Below, in pieces: positions 1 to 7,691 of a DNA stretch of 64,000 nt (the first letter of the stretch is position 1; each line of letters starts with the position of its first letter). The notes below the pieces were generated by a model. It was not told where the DNA came from. It saw only the letters and a list, made by a program, of their open reading frames with translations, and did no database searches. A program made the translations under genes and the position numbers. Source of the DNA: an uncultured Woeseiaceae bacterium (GTDB lineage: Bacteria; Pseudomonadota; Gammaproteobacteria; Steroidobacterales; Woeseiaceae); the NCBI GenBank assembly GCA_945787845.1, contig CALZJH010000010.1, positions 1 through 64,000 of the forward strand. The letters are read 5' to 3'.

Positions 1-836
1 GGGAAGCTTTCCTGCGGCCCACGGTACGGAATGAATACGGCCACCTGCTCATTGACGGGGATTCGCAAATCACCGAGCAGAAAGGACTCGAGATCGACAC
101 CTCGCATCGATCCGTCGGAGCTGACCGCGAAGTCGAGCCCGACACCGGGCGTATCGAGCGCGACTCGAGTAACGGCCAGCGCAAGTGACGGGTAAAGATC
201 GCCGTCGAACTCCTGCACGAGCGCCGCACGCCGGAACACGCCATCCGAGTCGATAAGCGGCGCATCAAAGAAGCCCCCGTCGATCGCGTTTTCCTGCAAT
301 GCGGCGAGGCTTCCCGTGTAGCCCGCGGCGCGCACGAAAGGAACCGTTACGTCTTCGATGTCAGCACGTCTGATGATGGGGGCTGGCAGTGTCCCGGTCG
401 TACGCGGCTCGTTGTCACCGACGGAGTCCTTGAAAACAAAACCCGTCACAACATCGCGGGCAATCAGGGACTCGGCAAACGCTTCGTTGCCGTCACCACG
501 GCCTTCCTCGGCAAACAGCACGTCCATGCCGAGCACGCGGACATGGTAGTCGTCGAACAGACTGTCGACGAGCTCGGCAAGCGTCGCCCGCGGCCAGGGC
601 CACTGCCCAAGCTCCAGTTGACTACGCTCGTCGATATCTATGATCACGACGCGCTCGTCGACTGTGCCGGGCATCGTCATTCGAATTCGCGCGTCGTAGA
701 GATAATTCTCGATGCGATCGAGAATTTCGAATCGTGTAGCGCTCGTGATGTGAAGCGCAAAGAACAGGAACGCCGCACCGCTGATAGCAAGGCGGACTAA
801 CAGCCGTAGGAAACGAATCTGGACCGCCGATGTCAT
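1..836 (-). CDS. CHASE2-domain sensor protein, N-terminal part (runs off left edge)
   Basis: Reverse-strand reading frame open from an ATG at 836 to the window edge (278 codons visible). The N-terminus has a hydrophobic segment at about residues 12-30, followed by the motifs YDARIRM, VVIIDIDERS (about 63-72), WPWPRATLAELV and LGMDVLFAE (about 99-107), the usual pattern of the extracytoplasmic CHASE2 sensing domain. In known CHASE2 proteins this domain is followed by transmembrane helices and a cytoplasmic output module such as an adenylate cyclase, kinase or GGDEF domain. The output module lies outside the window, so the activity cannot be named. The domain call is from family pattern recognition; membrane location is inferred from the signal-anchor segment. 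Confidence 0.82.
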   Translation of the reverse strand, partial: MTSAVQIRFLRLLVRLAISGAAFLFFALHITSATRFEILDRIENYLYDARIRMTMPGTVDERVVIIDIDERSQLELGQWPWPRATLAELVDSLFDDYHVRVLGMDVLFAEEGRGDGNEAFAESLIARDVVTGFVFKDSVGDNEPRTTGTLPAPIIRRADIEDVTVPFVRAAGYTGSLAALQENAIDGGFFDAPLIDSDGVFRRAALVQEFDGDLYPSLALAVTRVALDTPGVGLDFAVSSDGSMRGVDLESFLLGDLRIPVNEQVAVFIPYRGPQESF

Positions 837-906
837 GGTCGGTAGTGTACTGCATGAACGATTCGAGTCTATGGAACGTCGTTCTCAGCGACTGGCGCCG
901 GATACG

Positions 907-932
907 AAAAGACCCCTTCACGGGGTCTTTTT
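907..932 (-). terminator. Rho-independent terminator, probably the ancestral terminator of tRNA-Phe
   Basis: A perfect stem (GACCCC/GGGGTC extended by A/T pairs, 5-base loop) with T-runs on both sides. On the reverse strand it lies directly after the 3' copy of the tRNA-Phe end at 938-981, where a tRNA-Phe terminator would be expected, whereas the intact tRNA-Phe is 2.4 kb away. This supports the idea that the DNA in between was inserted. Confidence 0.7.
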
Positions 933-937
933 GAATC

Positions 938-981
938 TGGTGCCCAGGGGCGGAATCGAACCACCGACACGCGGATTTTCA
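938..981 (-). repeat. att-like copy of the tRNA-Phe 3' end
   Basis: 44 bases that match the tRNA-Phe gene from its CCA end to its anticodon (3382-3425) with one mismatch (C at 943 against G at 3387). The identity stops at the anticodon loop. A 3'-terminal tRNA fragment in direct orientation to an intact copy is the classical footprint of tyrosine-recombinase integration at a tRNA gene. Confidence 0.85.
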
Positions 982-1181
982 GTGAACAGATTTCGCGGCC
1001 CTACATGACCCAAGATAACCCAAGAGCACGTAATGCGTCAGATTTGTGACCCGGTAGATGCTCTTGAGTGACGGTAGGTGACCTTGGTTTGGGCACTAAA
1101 GTGGGCACAGTGAAAGCTGGAAAGTCGATTCGGACCCTAGTCTGTCATCCATGGTTGTCTGCTCGGTGACAATCCATACCG
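982..1181. other. Non-coding left end of the micro-island
   Basis: No credible gene. The stretch contains the heptamer TGGGCAC twice in direct orientation (1090-1096 and 1102-1108, 12-base period), which could be recombinase arm-type sites, but I see no integrase coding remnant. Confidence 0.4.
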
Positions 1182-2315
1182 CTAGAATGTCGGCACTGGA
1201 ATACCGGCCCAGTAGCCTTCTGCAGGCAGCCTAAGATCGACGACCTCACGCGCAACGATGTCGAGTTCGACGAATTCAATGGGTTGAATGTTGAGCGCCC
1301 GCGTGAATCGGTCGATGCCCTGAACGTCGGCACCGGCCCCAGACGCATCGGCCAGAAGCACCGTAAGCTTGTCTTCGTCGAAACTGAGCGAGTTACCGTG
1401 TGTCGTTGGATGCAGCAACTCGCTGATGCCTCCGTGTTCGGGTTGGCCGTTCGTTCCGGTGAACCCCAGCTCCGGTATCCGCCACGATGACGGCGCAACA
1501 TAGGCAATCAAGCCCGGTAGTTCGCTGCGGTTCATCAGGTCTGCAACCACCTCTTTTGTCTGCGGGCTGACCGGTGCGAGGAATACGGTGACCCGCGTCG
1601 GACCATCGTCAATCTGCAGGCTGTCGATAACGTGACCGCGCAGCCACTGTCCTGCACCGATCGTAAGCACCAGCACCAGCGCGTAGATTCCGACCAGAAC
1701 AGCACCTCTCAACCACACGGCCCGGGGCAGCGGAATGGCCAACCTGCAAAAGCGTTTCTCCCAGCGGCGCGGCAGGAACATCCCCGTTCGATTTGTATAG
1801 TCACGGTAAGCCTCGCCAAACTTTTCCAAACAGATTCGTTCCTCGACTCGGGCAAGAAACATGTAGATACACAGCATACTCACAAAGGCGATGACGACAA
1901 TGAACCTGGACCAGTAGAGCGACGTACCGAGGCCGATAATCGCCAATGCGACGTATTGCGGGTGGCGTATGAATCGGTACAAGCCGGATTCAACGGCCCC
2001 CTTGCCCGTGAACTTCGACCAGTAAATCTGGCCAAAGCCAACCACGAAAACCACAATGCCCAGAAAGATCAAGGGCCAGCTGACAAGTACCAGGCCGTTG
2101 GCGAGCCAGCTGTCGCTATAGGTGAAATGCGGCAGCAGGTACATCGTCAACCAGGCTGTATGCGAAGATTCCTGCAGCAGGTTGAGCGGCGTCGCGTAGA
2201 TGGAGTAGTAGTACGCGGCAAACGGCGACACCATGAACAGGATTTCGAGAACAATCAGCGTGTAAAGCAGCCACGCGGAGGTCTTTACCGCTCGTTCTCC
2301 CGTTACTACGTTCAT
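1182..2315 (-). CDS. Membrane methyltransferase-like protein (ICMT/PEMT type) with an extra C-terminal domain
   Basis: 377 residues starting at an ATG preceded by AGAGGAGG; a longer frame to 2420 exists but lacks a ribosome site. Hydrophobic helices lie at about 14-36, 53-62, 72-97 and 126-154. The motif SGLYRFIRHPQY (about 110-121) and the later EERICLEKFGEAYRDY region (158-173) are the SAM-binding signature of isoprenylcysteine carboxyl methyltransferase and phospholipid methyltransferase families. After residue 200 comes a further helix (205-222) and a soluble domain of about 150 residues that I do not recognise. The substrate is unknown. It is divergent from the LytTR gene and lies inside the tRNA-Phe micro-island. 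Confidence 0.75.
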   Translation of the reverse strand: MNVVTGERAVKTSAWLLYTLIVLEILFMVSPFAAYYYSIYATPLNLLQESSHTAWLTMYLLPHFTYSDSWLANGLVLVSWPLIFLGIVVFVVGFGQIYWSKFTGKGAVESGLYRFIRHPQYVALAIIGLGTSLYWSRFIVVIAFVSMLCIYMFLARVEERICLEKFGEAYRDYTNRTGMFLPRRWEKRFCRLAIPLPRAVWLRGAVLVGIYALVLVLTIGAGQWLRGHVIDSLQIDDGPTRVTVFLAPVSPQTKEVVADLMNRSELPGLIAYVAPSSWRIPELGFTGTNGQPEHGGISELLHPTTHGNSLSFDEDKLTVLLADASGAGADVQGIDRFTRALNIQPIEFVELDIVAREVVDLRLPAEGYWAGIPVPTF

Positions 2316-2376
2316 TGCCTGTCCTCCTCTGTCAGCTACTATCGAACTCCCTAAGCAGTTGGTTATCAAGGAGAAC

Positions 2377-2407
2377 TTCGTGAATGGCTCACTTTTTTCG
2401 CGAATGG
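2377..2407. promoter_or_regulatory. Direct-repeat candidate operator for the LytTR regulator
   Basis: Two copies of TTCGYGAATGG (2377-2387 and 2397-2407), differing at one base, with a 20-base period, in the intergenic region between two divergent genes. LytTR proteins bind paired direct repeats about two helical turns apart, so this is a plausible site for the neighbouring regulator. Binding is inferred. Confidence 0.4.
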
Positions 2408-2490
2408 TACAGTCGCCCACGTAACTGGGCGCGATCGCCGCGTGATTGGTGCGGCATGCACCGGTCAGTGGCAGGTATCATTGAACTCTG

Positions 2491-3360
2491 ATGTTAGAAA
2501 GCCTACGCAATTACCTGGGCGCCACGTTGCCATGGGACGTTGGTGCGTCGCAGTACTTTCGATTATTCGGCAATATTTTCGTGCTGATTTTCGCTGCTTC
2601 TGTCTTTGTTCACGTACTGCTTCAGGATGCGACACATCCGGTTCAAATGCTGTTCCACGCCGCAGGGGTTGGTTTGGCCTACACCGTCGCCGTCGGTCTT
2701 GCCTGTGCAGCTGTGTATGCGCTGCGCAACGCGGTCCACCGCTTACTCGTCTGGCACATCTGGACAGCGTCATTTTTTGCTTTCGTTGCAGGCTACTTTC
2801 TTTTGCCACTCGATAGTTTGGCTGTCTGGATTCAAGACGACTCGGCCAGCACGCATACCGACACAATCAGCTTCTTGCAGCTTCTCCCAATATGGATCCT
2901 CGCAACCTATCTTTTCGTTCAGCCCTATTTGACGGAGAGCCTCAGGTCAGAGCTGACCAAGCTGCGCGATGTCAATGCCCTTCTAGAGGAGGGGAATCGG
3001 CGTGTCAGCGGTGCCGCTGACCCGATTCGCTTTCAGTCGGGCAAGATGGACTTCGTGCTGGATGCCAGTTCCATTCGCAATGTCTTCGTGGACGACCACT
3101 ACTGCTATGTGCACTATCGACACAGAGATGGATACGCGAAACGTGATCTGGCGATGCCATTACGTGACATCTCGGCATTACTGCCATCCGATTTCGTGCA
3201 GGTACATCGGTCACATATAGTGAATCTAAGGCAGGTACGATCCATCAGGCGCAAGAACCGAAGTATTCGACTGTTTCTTGCCGGCGACTTCGAAGTGCCT
3301 GTTAGTCGACATCGACTCGATCAGATTTTGCCTTTGCTGCGGCAGCAGTTGGCAATGTGA
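2491..3360 (+). CDS. Membrane-anchored LytTR-family transcriptional regulator
   Basis: 289 residues. The N-terminal half contains four hydrophobic helices (about 26-48, 56-76, 88-108 and 126-146). A short linker leads to a C-terminal LytTR DNA-binding domain (about 183-285) with the family features VDDHYCYVH, FVQVHRSHIVNLRQV and VPVSRHRL. There is no receiver domain, so it probably senses a membrane signal directly rather than acting as a response regulator. It is divergent from the methyltransferase-like gene and together they are the only cargo of the tRNA-Phe micro-island, which suggests it regulates that neighbour. Family call is confident; ligand and targets unknown. Confidence 0.85.
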   Translation: MLESLRNYLGATLPWDVGASQYFRLFGNIFVLIFAASVFVHVLLQDATHPVQMLFHAAGVGLAYTVAVGLACAAVYALRNAVHRLLVWHIWTASFFAFVAGYFLLPLDSLAVWIQDDSASTHTDTISFLQLLPIWILATYLFVQPYLTESLRSELTKLRDVNALLEEGNRRVSGAADPIRFQSGKMDFVLDASSIRNVFVDDHYCYVHYRHRDGYAKRDLAMPLRDISALLPSDFVQVHRSHIVNLRQVRSIRRKNRSIRLFLAGDFEVPVSRHRLDQILPLLRQQLAM

Positions 3361-3381
3361 CTGGAATACACCGACGAAGTA

Positions 3382-3457
3382 TGGTGGCCAGGGGCGGAAT
3401 CGAACCACCGACACGCGGATTTTCAATCCGCTGCTCTACCAACTGAGCTACCTGGCC
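3382..3457 (-). tRNA. tRNA-Phe (GAA)
   Basis: 76-base tRNA on the reverse strand with encoded CCA. The acceptor stem GGCCAGG pairs with CCTGGCC, the D-loop, TTCGATT T-loop and the anticodon loop TTGAAAA are all present, giving anticodon GAA. Its 3' half is duplicated at 938-981. Confidence 0.98.
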
Positions 3458-3559
3458 TTCTTGTGGGCGGGGTATTAGACCTAGATCGGCCGGGTCAGTC
3501 AAGGCTGGGTTTAACACCAAGCAGCCGTTATCCTGAGCCATGCACAGCCGAATCGAATC

Positions 3560-4438
3560 ATGAGACCCCGCGACGTCTTCGACCTGGTGGCTCTCGCCAT
3601 TCTCTGGGGCGCCTCGTTCCTGTTCATGCGCATCGCGGGACCGGAATTCGGAGCATTCGCACTGGTCGAGGTCCGAGTGGCGATTGCCGCGCTGGTCCTC
3701 CTGCCGCTACTTGCCATAAAGGGCCAGTACAGCGAACTCACCGGCAACTGGGCCACACTCGGCATCCTCGGTGTCCACAACACGGCGATGCCGTTTTTCT
3801 TGCTGACCTGGGCCACGCTTTTCCTGAGCGCCGGCATCGGCGGCATCCTCAACGCGACCGCACCCATCTTCGCGGCCGTCGTCGCCTGGGCATGGCTCGG
3901 TGAAAAGCTCAATATCAGCCGGATCGCCGGCCTGCTCGTCGGCACGATCGGTGTGTGGTTGCTGGTGCACGACAAGATTGGCGCATCGATGGGGGATACG
4001 ACGCTCGCCGTGGTCGCGGCGCTGGGCGCTTCTTTTTTGTACGGGGTCGGTGGCAACTTCACGCGGCGCTATGCCAGCCACGTCAAGCCGCTTGCCGTGG
4101 CAACGGGCAGCCAGGTCGGTGCGGCGCTGGTGCTCCTGCCGATCGCCATTGTGACCTGGCCCGACACGGCGATTTCGCCAAAGGCATGGATCGCGGCCGT
4201 GCTCATGGGTCTCTTCAGCACCGCGCTGGCCTACATCCTGTATTTCCGGCTGATTGCCAATGTCGGCCCGACGAAAGCTATCACCGTGACCTACCTGATC
4301 CCGCTGTTCGCCATGCTGCTCGGAGCCGTGGTCATCGACGAGCCCGTTACGGGCGCAATGATCATCGGCTGTGCCGTCATCCTGCTCGGCACGGCCCTCG
4401 CGACCGGGCTGCTACGCCTCCCGACCGCGGGCCGGTAA
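3560..4438 (+). CDS. EamA/DMT-family permease
   Basis: 292 residues, almost entirely hydrophobic, with about ten transmembrane helices arranged as two EamA repeats. The N-terminal ALAILWGASFLFMRIA and the mid-protein TAPIFAAVVAWAWLGEKL followed by GLLVGTIGVWLL are typical; the second repeat ends in IDEPVTGAMIIGCAVILLG. Members of the drug/metabolite transporter superfamily export amino acids, nucleotides or drugs from the inner membrane; the substrate cannot be read from sequence. It converges on the YCII gene, with the two stop codons one base apart. Confidence 0.9.
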   Translation: MRPRDVFDLVALAILWGASFLFMRIAGPEFGAFALVEVRVAIAALVLLPLLAIKGQYSELTGNWATLGILGVHNTAMPFFLLTWATLFLSAGIGGILNATAPIFAAVVAWAWLGEKLNISRIAGLLVGTIGVWLLVHDKIGASMGDTTLAVVAALGASFLYGVGGNFTRRYASHVKPLAVATGSQVGAALVLLPIAIVTWPDTAISPKAWIAAVLMGLFSTALAYILYFRLIANVGPTKAITVTYLIPLFAMLLGAVVIDEPVTGAMIIGCAVILLGTALATGLLRLPTAGR

Positions 4439-4439
4439 C

Positions 4440-4757
4440 TTACATATCGATGGCTTCGGCCACCTCGACCGAGCCGTCGGCCTCGAGGATCGGGCAGCCT
4501 TTCGCCTTGGCCAACGCATCGTCCAGGCTGCTGGCCTCGATGAGGCTATAGCCCGTCGCCGGGTTGGCACCGCCATCGCTGGTGACCGAGCCGTCCGGGT
4601 TCACCGTACTCGAGGGACCGACCGGGTTCCCGCCGTCGATGACGGCCGCGCCCATCGTCCCAAACCAGTTGCCCCAGGCATCCAGAATGGCAGCGACCTC
4701 TTCTTCGGACTCCGGGTTGTCGCCGCCACCGTGATAAACGAACAAATACTTGGCCAT
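4440..4757 (-). CDS. YCII-related domain protein
   Basis: 105 residues, starting at an ATG preceded by AAGGAGAA. The N-terminal MAKYLFVYHGG strand, the central WGNWFGTMGAAVIDGG segment and the C-terminal GYSLIEASSLDDALAKAKG helix followed by GSVEV match the small ferredoxin-like YCII/DGPF fold. These proteins are cytoplasmic, and most have no proven reaction; some are linked to regulation by ECF sigma factors. It is divergent from a PucR-type regulator with a perfect palindrome in the gap, which suggests it is a target of that regulator. Confidence 0.85.
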   Translation of the reverse strand: MAKYLFVYHGGGDNPESEEEVAAILDAWGNWFGTMGAAVIDGGNPVGPSSTVNPDGSVTSDGGANPATGYSLIEASSLDDALAKAKGCPILEADGSVEVAEAIDM

Positions 4758-4854
4758 GATGTTCTCCTTTTCTTCGTAGTTGCCCTAAGAACTGCACATT
4801 ACACACAATTCGATATCCATACATCGGCCATAATACTGCTCCAACACGAATATT

Positions 4855-4873
4855 ATTGTGTAGACTACACAAT
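4855..4873. promoter_or_regulatory. Perfect 19-bp palindrome, candidate operator
   Basis: ATTGTGTAG-A-CTACACAAT, two perfect 9-base arms around one base, ending two bases before the ATG of the PucR-type gene. A further similar half-site (ACACACAATT) lies at about 4801. The position would let a bound protein block the divergent pair. The binder is unknown, the adjacent regulator being the first candidate. Confidence 0.6.
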
Positions 4874-4875
4874 CT

Positions 4876-6177
4876 ATGGTGCCGACGACCAATCTGGGAA
4901 ACCTCCGCGCAACACTCAATGCCCTCGCAGCCCACGGCGTAGTACCGAACGTAGCTACAGCCTTACAGAAGCGTCTTGCCCCGCTCACGCACGAGCTCAT
5001 CGAGGCGGTCACGGTCGAGGTTGAGGCATACCGGGAATCGGGCAATCCGGATGTGATTCCGGAGCTCGAAGCGCACCTTACCGAGGTCATCGACACAGCA
5101 TCCGGGCTCCTTGCGGGCGAGCGCCCGGGCTCATTCGACTTCGTGGCCGAGCACGCCCGACTGCGGGCGTCGCAGAAATTTCCGCTCGACGCCATCCTGC
5201 ACGCCTACCGGTGCGTCCATCGCAATCTCTCACGCCGGGTCCGGGACGCGGCTCTGGAGGCGGCCGATGAGTCCGCCCAGGTGCGCCGGGTCGTGGCCGC
5301 CGTCACGGACTTCACCGTGGAGTACACGGGGGCACTGGGCACGATTCTGACGTCCGAATACGTCGCCCATACACGCATTCTCGCCGAGGCAGAGGGCGAT
5401 CGCCGCACCCGGCTCCTGGATACCTTGCTGAGCGGCTACGACGAATCCGACCGTGTCGCCGCGAATCTCCTGCGCGGCGCCGGCTATCTCGAGCAACGCC
5501 AGTCGTACTGCGTGGCGGTTGCCCGGTCGGTCAATCCTCGCGAGATGGAAAGCCCGGCACGCGCACAGCGTATGGCCGATGCCATCATCGAGGTATTCGC
5601 GGGGTCGCCATTGCGTTACCTGGTGGCCGTGCGCGAACACCATGTCGTCGCCATCCTCTCGGGCACGCGCCGACAGTCGGGATGGACCGCAACGCAGTCC
5701 CTTGTCGCGGATCGTGTCTACGCCCTGCTACGGCAGGTGGGGCCAGCCGCGGTCATCGGCCTCAGCAACGACGTGCCATCAACGTCACATATCCCCCGCG
5801 CGGCCAGCGAAGCGAGGCTCGCCCTTGGCTTTGCCGACGTGGCTAACCGTGTCCTGCGTTACTCGGATATCCCCTTTCGAAAGATGCTCGTCACGCACGC
5901 ACGGGAGTCGGTGCGCTCGGCCCTGCCCGGCTGGCTCGATGCCTTCGCCACAATAGACCGCAAGGCGCGAGGCTCGTTCTCGGCCACCCTGCATGCCTAT
6001 GCGGACGCGGACATGAACGTGCTGCGCACGGCGCAGGCGCTCGGGGTCCACCCGAACACTATTTATGCCCGGATGCGACGAATTCGCGAGGCCACGGGGC
6101 TTGATCCCCTCAACTACCACGCGCTGACCGAGATGCTGCTGGTTTCTGAGTGTACGGGACCTACGCTCTCCACCTGA
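4876..6177 (+). CDS. PucR/CdaR-type helix-turn-helix transcriptional regulator
   Basis: 433 residues. The N-terminal 160 residues are helical and resemble the RsbRD-like sensor region found in actinobacterial and proteobacterial PucR-type proteins. The centre is a GGDEF-like degenerate domain, and the C-terminus (about 370-430) is the PucR HTH: LHAYADADMNVLRTAQALG, then HPNTIYARMRRIREATGLDP. It is a cytoplasmic DNA-binding protein. There is no Shine-Dalgarno sequence in front of the ATG because the palindromic operator occupies that place, so the start could be leaderless or further downstream. Likely autoregulated and controlling the divergent YCII gene (inference). Confidence 0.85.
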   Translation: MVPTTNLGNLRATLNALAAHGVVPNVATALQKRLAPLTHELIEAVTVEVEAYRESGNPDVIPELEAHLTEVIDTASGLLAGERPGSFDFVAEHARLRASQKFPLDAILHAYRCVHRNLSRRVRDAALEAADESAQVRRVVAAVTDFTVEYTGALGTILTSEYVAHTRILAEAEGDRRTRLLDTLLSGYDESDRVAANLLRGAGYLEQRQSYCVAVARSVNPREMESPARAQRMADAIIEVFAGSPLRYLVAVREHHVVAILSGTRRQSGWTATQSLVADRVYALLRQVGPAAVIGLSNDVPSTSHIPRAASEARLALGFADVANRVLRYSDIPFRKMLVTHARESVRSALPGWLDAFATIDRKARGSFSATLHAYADADMNVLRTAQALGVHPNTIYARMRRIREATGLDPLNYHALTEMLLVSECTGPTLST

Positions 6178-6222
6178 TGTATATTTGGGGGACACGCTCC
6201 AAGCTCTTTCCAGGAGGTTCCC

Positions 6223-6876
6223 ATGTCCGACCGGAAAACCGTTCATTACAAAGGCGAGCACGCCACTGTGGCCTGGGAAGGGAGCCTGTGCATTCACATT
6301 GGCGAATGCGGCCGCGCCAAGGGCGAGCTTTTTGTCGGCGGACGGCAGCCGTGGTGCCAGCCGGACGTCTCCGGGTCCGACGAAATTCGCGAAGTCATCG
6401 AGCGCTGCCCAACCGGCGCACTCACCGTCGAGTTGGCGGACGGTTCCGTGCCCGAAGTCGCGGCGGACGAAAATTCCGTGCAGGTAGCCTACAACGGCCC
6501 GTTGTTCATTCGCGGCGATCTCGACATCGACGGCGCGCCCGATGACGTTCCCGGATTGAGGTTCCGCGCCGCACTCTGCCGCTGCGGGCAGTCGAAAAAC
6601 AAACCTTTCTGCGACAACAGTCATGAGGAAGCCGGCTTCCAGGATTACGGCGCCGTCGGCGAGCAAGGTAACGGCGCGACTGAATCAGGCGGCAAGCTTG
6701 AAGTGAACTTTGCCGATAACGGTCCAGTTCTTGTCAAGGGTAACCTGAAGATCGTCGCCTCGAGCGGCCGCAGTGCCTGGCACGGAACAAAGGCGGCACT
6801 GTGTCGTTGCGGTGCTTCGAAGAACAAACCGTTCTGCGACGGCGAGCACAAGAAAATCGACTTCAGGAGCGACTAA
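6223..6876 (+). CDS. Divergent ferredoxin plus two CDGSH iron-sulfur domains
   Basis: 217 residues, ATG preceded by AGGAGG. The N-terminal 75 residues contain LCIHIGECGRAK, PWCQPDV and ERCPTGALTVE, the pattern of the divergent [4Fe-4S] mono-cluster domain (Fer4_19). Two CDGSH domains follow, CRCGQSKNKPFCDNSH at about 122-137 and CRCGASKNKPFCDGEH at about 194-209, each with the C-x-C-x(n)-C-x3-H ligands of a [2Fe-2S] cluster. The protein is soluble and should carry three clusters. Related proteins are assumed to act in electron transfer or redox sensing; no reaction is established. It is 45 bases after the PucR-type gene and is followed 14 bases later by a DUF3014 gene. Confidence 0.9.
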   Translation: MSDRKTVHYKGEHATVAWEGSLCIHIGECGRAKGELFVGGRQPWCQPDVSGSDEIREVIERCPTGALTVELADGSVPEVAADENSVQVAYNGPLFIRGDLDIDGAPDDVPGLRFRAALCRCGQSKNKPFCDNSHEEAGFQDYGAVGEQGNGATESGGKLEVNFADNGPVLVKGNLKIVASSGRSAWHGTKAALCRCGASKNKPFCDGEHKKIDFRSD

Positions 6877-6890
6877 AACGCGGTCAGACT

Positions 6891-7691
6891 ATGGACGATC
6901 CCAACCTCAAATTGCTGTTCGCGGTCATCATCCTGATCGTCTTCGGCGTGGTCGGCTGGACCTACCGGGACCAGCTCTTCGGCGGGGCCGAACCGGAACC
7001 GGCCGCCGTGGCGGAGCCGGCGGAACCGGCGTCATCAGACGAGCCCGCGGGTCCGCAGCACCCGATGCCCGAAATGTCCGGTCACATGGTCACGGGCGAA
7101 CTCGTGGACCTGCCGCCGCTCGACGACAGTGATGCGTATTTCCTGCTCGAGATTGCAGGGACCTTCGGTCCGGCGATCGAGTCGCTGCTGGTCCGCGATA
7201 CCGTCATCGACCGGCTCGTCACCACGATCGATAACCTGCCGCGCCAGGAGCTGCCCGAGAAGGTGCGACCGGTCGGGGAACTCAAGGAGCCATTCGCGAC
7301 CGACACGAAGGAAGGTCAGGTCGTCCTCGGCATCACCAGCTACGCGCGTTACGATGCGCTCATCGCGCAGATCTATTACGCGGACCTTGACGCCGTGTAC
7401 GACACTTACCGGCGTTTCTACCCGTTATTCCAGAAGTCCTACGAACGACTGGGTTACCCGGACGGCTATTTCAACGATCGCCTCGTCGAAGTCATCGATC
7501 ACCTGGTCGAAGCGCCGCTGCCGGACGCACCGATAGTCCTCGTGCGGCCGAATGTCCTGTACGAGTTCGCGGACCCGGAACTCGAAGCGCTCTCGAGCGG
7601 GCAGAAGCTGATGTTACGTATGGGGCCCGATAACTCGGCAACCCTGAAGCGTCTCCTGGCCAAATTCCGGGATCGCCTTACCGCTTCCTAG
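6891..7691 (+). CDS. DUF3014 membrane-anchored protein
   Basis: 266 residues from the ATG at 6891. Residues 7-24 form one transmembrane helix, followed by a Pro/Ala/Glu-rich linker (about 35-70) and a globular extracytoplasmic domain with LPPLDDSDAYFLLEIAG, then FGPAIESLLVRDTVIDRLVTTIDNLPRQ, the usual start of DUF3014. The function of the family is unknown. It sits in the same direction as the iron-sulfur gene 14 bases upstream, and its stop overlaps the end of the convergent trxC by 4 bases. Confidence 0.85.
   Translation: MDDPNLKLLFAVIILIVFGVVGWTYRDQLFGGAEPEPAAVAEPAEPASSDEPAGPQHPMPEMSGHMVTGELVDLPPLDDSDAYFLLEIAGTFGPAIESLLVRDTVIDRLVTTIDNLPRQELPEKVRPVGELKEPFATDTKEGQVVLGITSYARYDALIAQIYYADLDAVYDTYRRFYPLFQKSYERLGYPDGYFNDRLVEVIDHLVEAPLPDAPIVLVRPNVLYEFADPELEALSSGQKLMLRMGPDNSATLKRLLAKFRDRLTAS

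Larger units (their letters stand above)
938..3425. mobile_element. Putative micro-island in tRNA-Phe, without integrase
   Basis: About 2.4 kb bounded by the two direct copies of the tRNA-Phe 3' half. It carries two divergent genes, a membrane methyltransferase-like gene and a membrane-bound LytTR regulator, and no recombinase. The original tRNA terminator sits outside the left copy. The geometry is what is seen; mobility is inferred. It may be a degraded remnant of a larger island or a satellite mobilised in trans. Confidence 0.6.

Noticed and set aside
622..921. 99-codon reverse frame near the left edge
   Set aside because: Overlaps the CHASE2 gene in another frame; the CHASE2 frame has a clear signal-anchor and domain motifs.
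982..1181. Integrase remnant in the tRNA-Phe island
   Set aside because: I translated the region mentally in the reverse direction and saw no tyrosine-recombinase motif; only short repeats remain.
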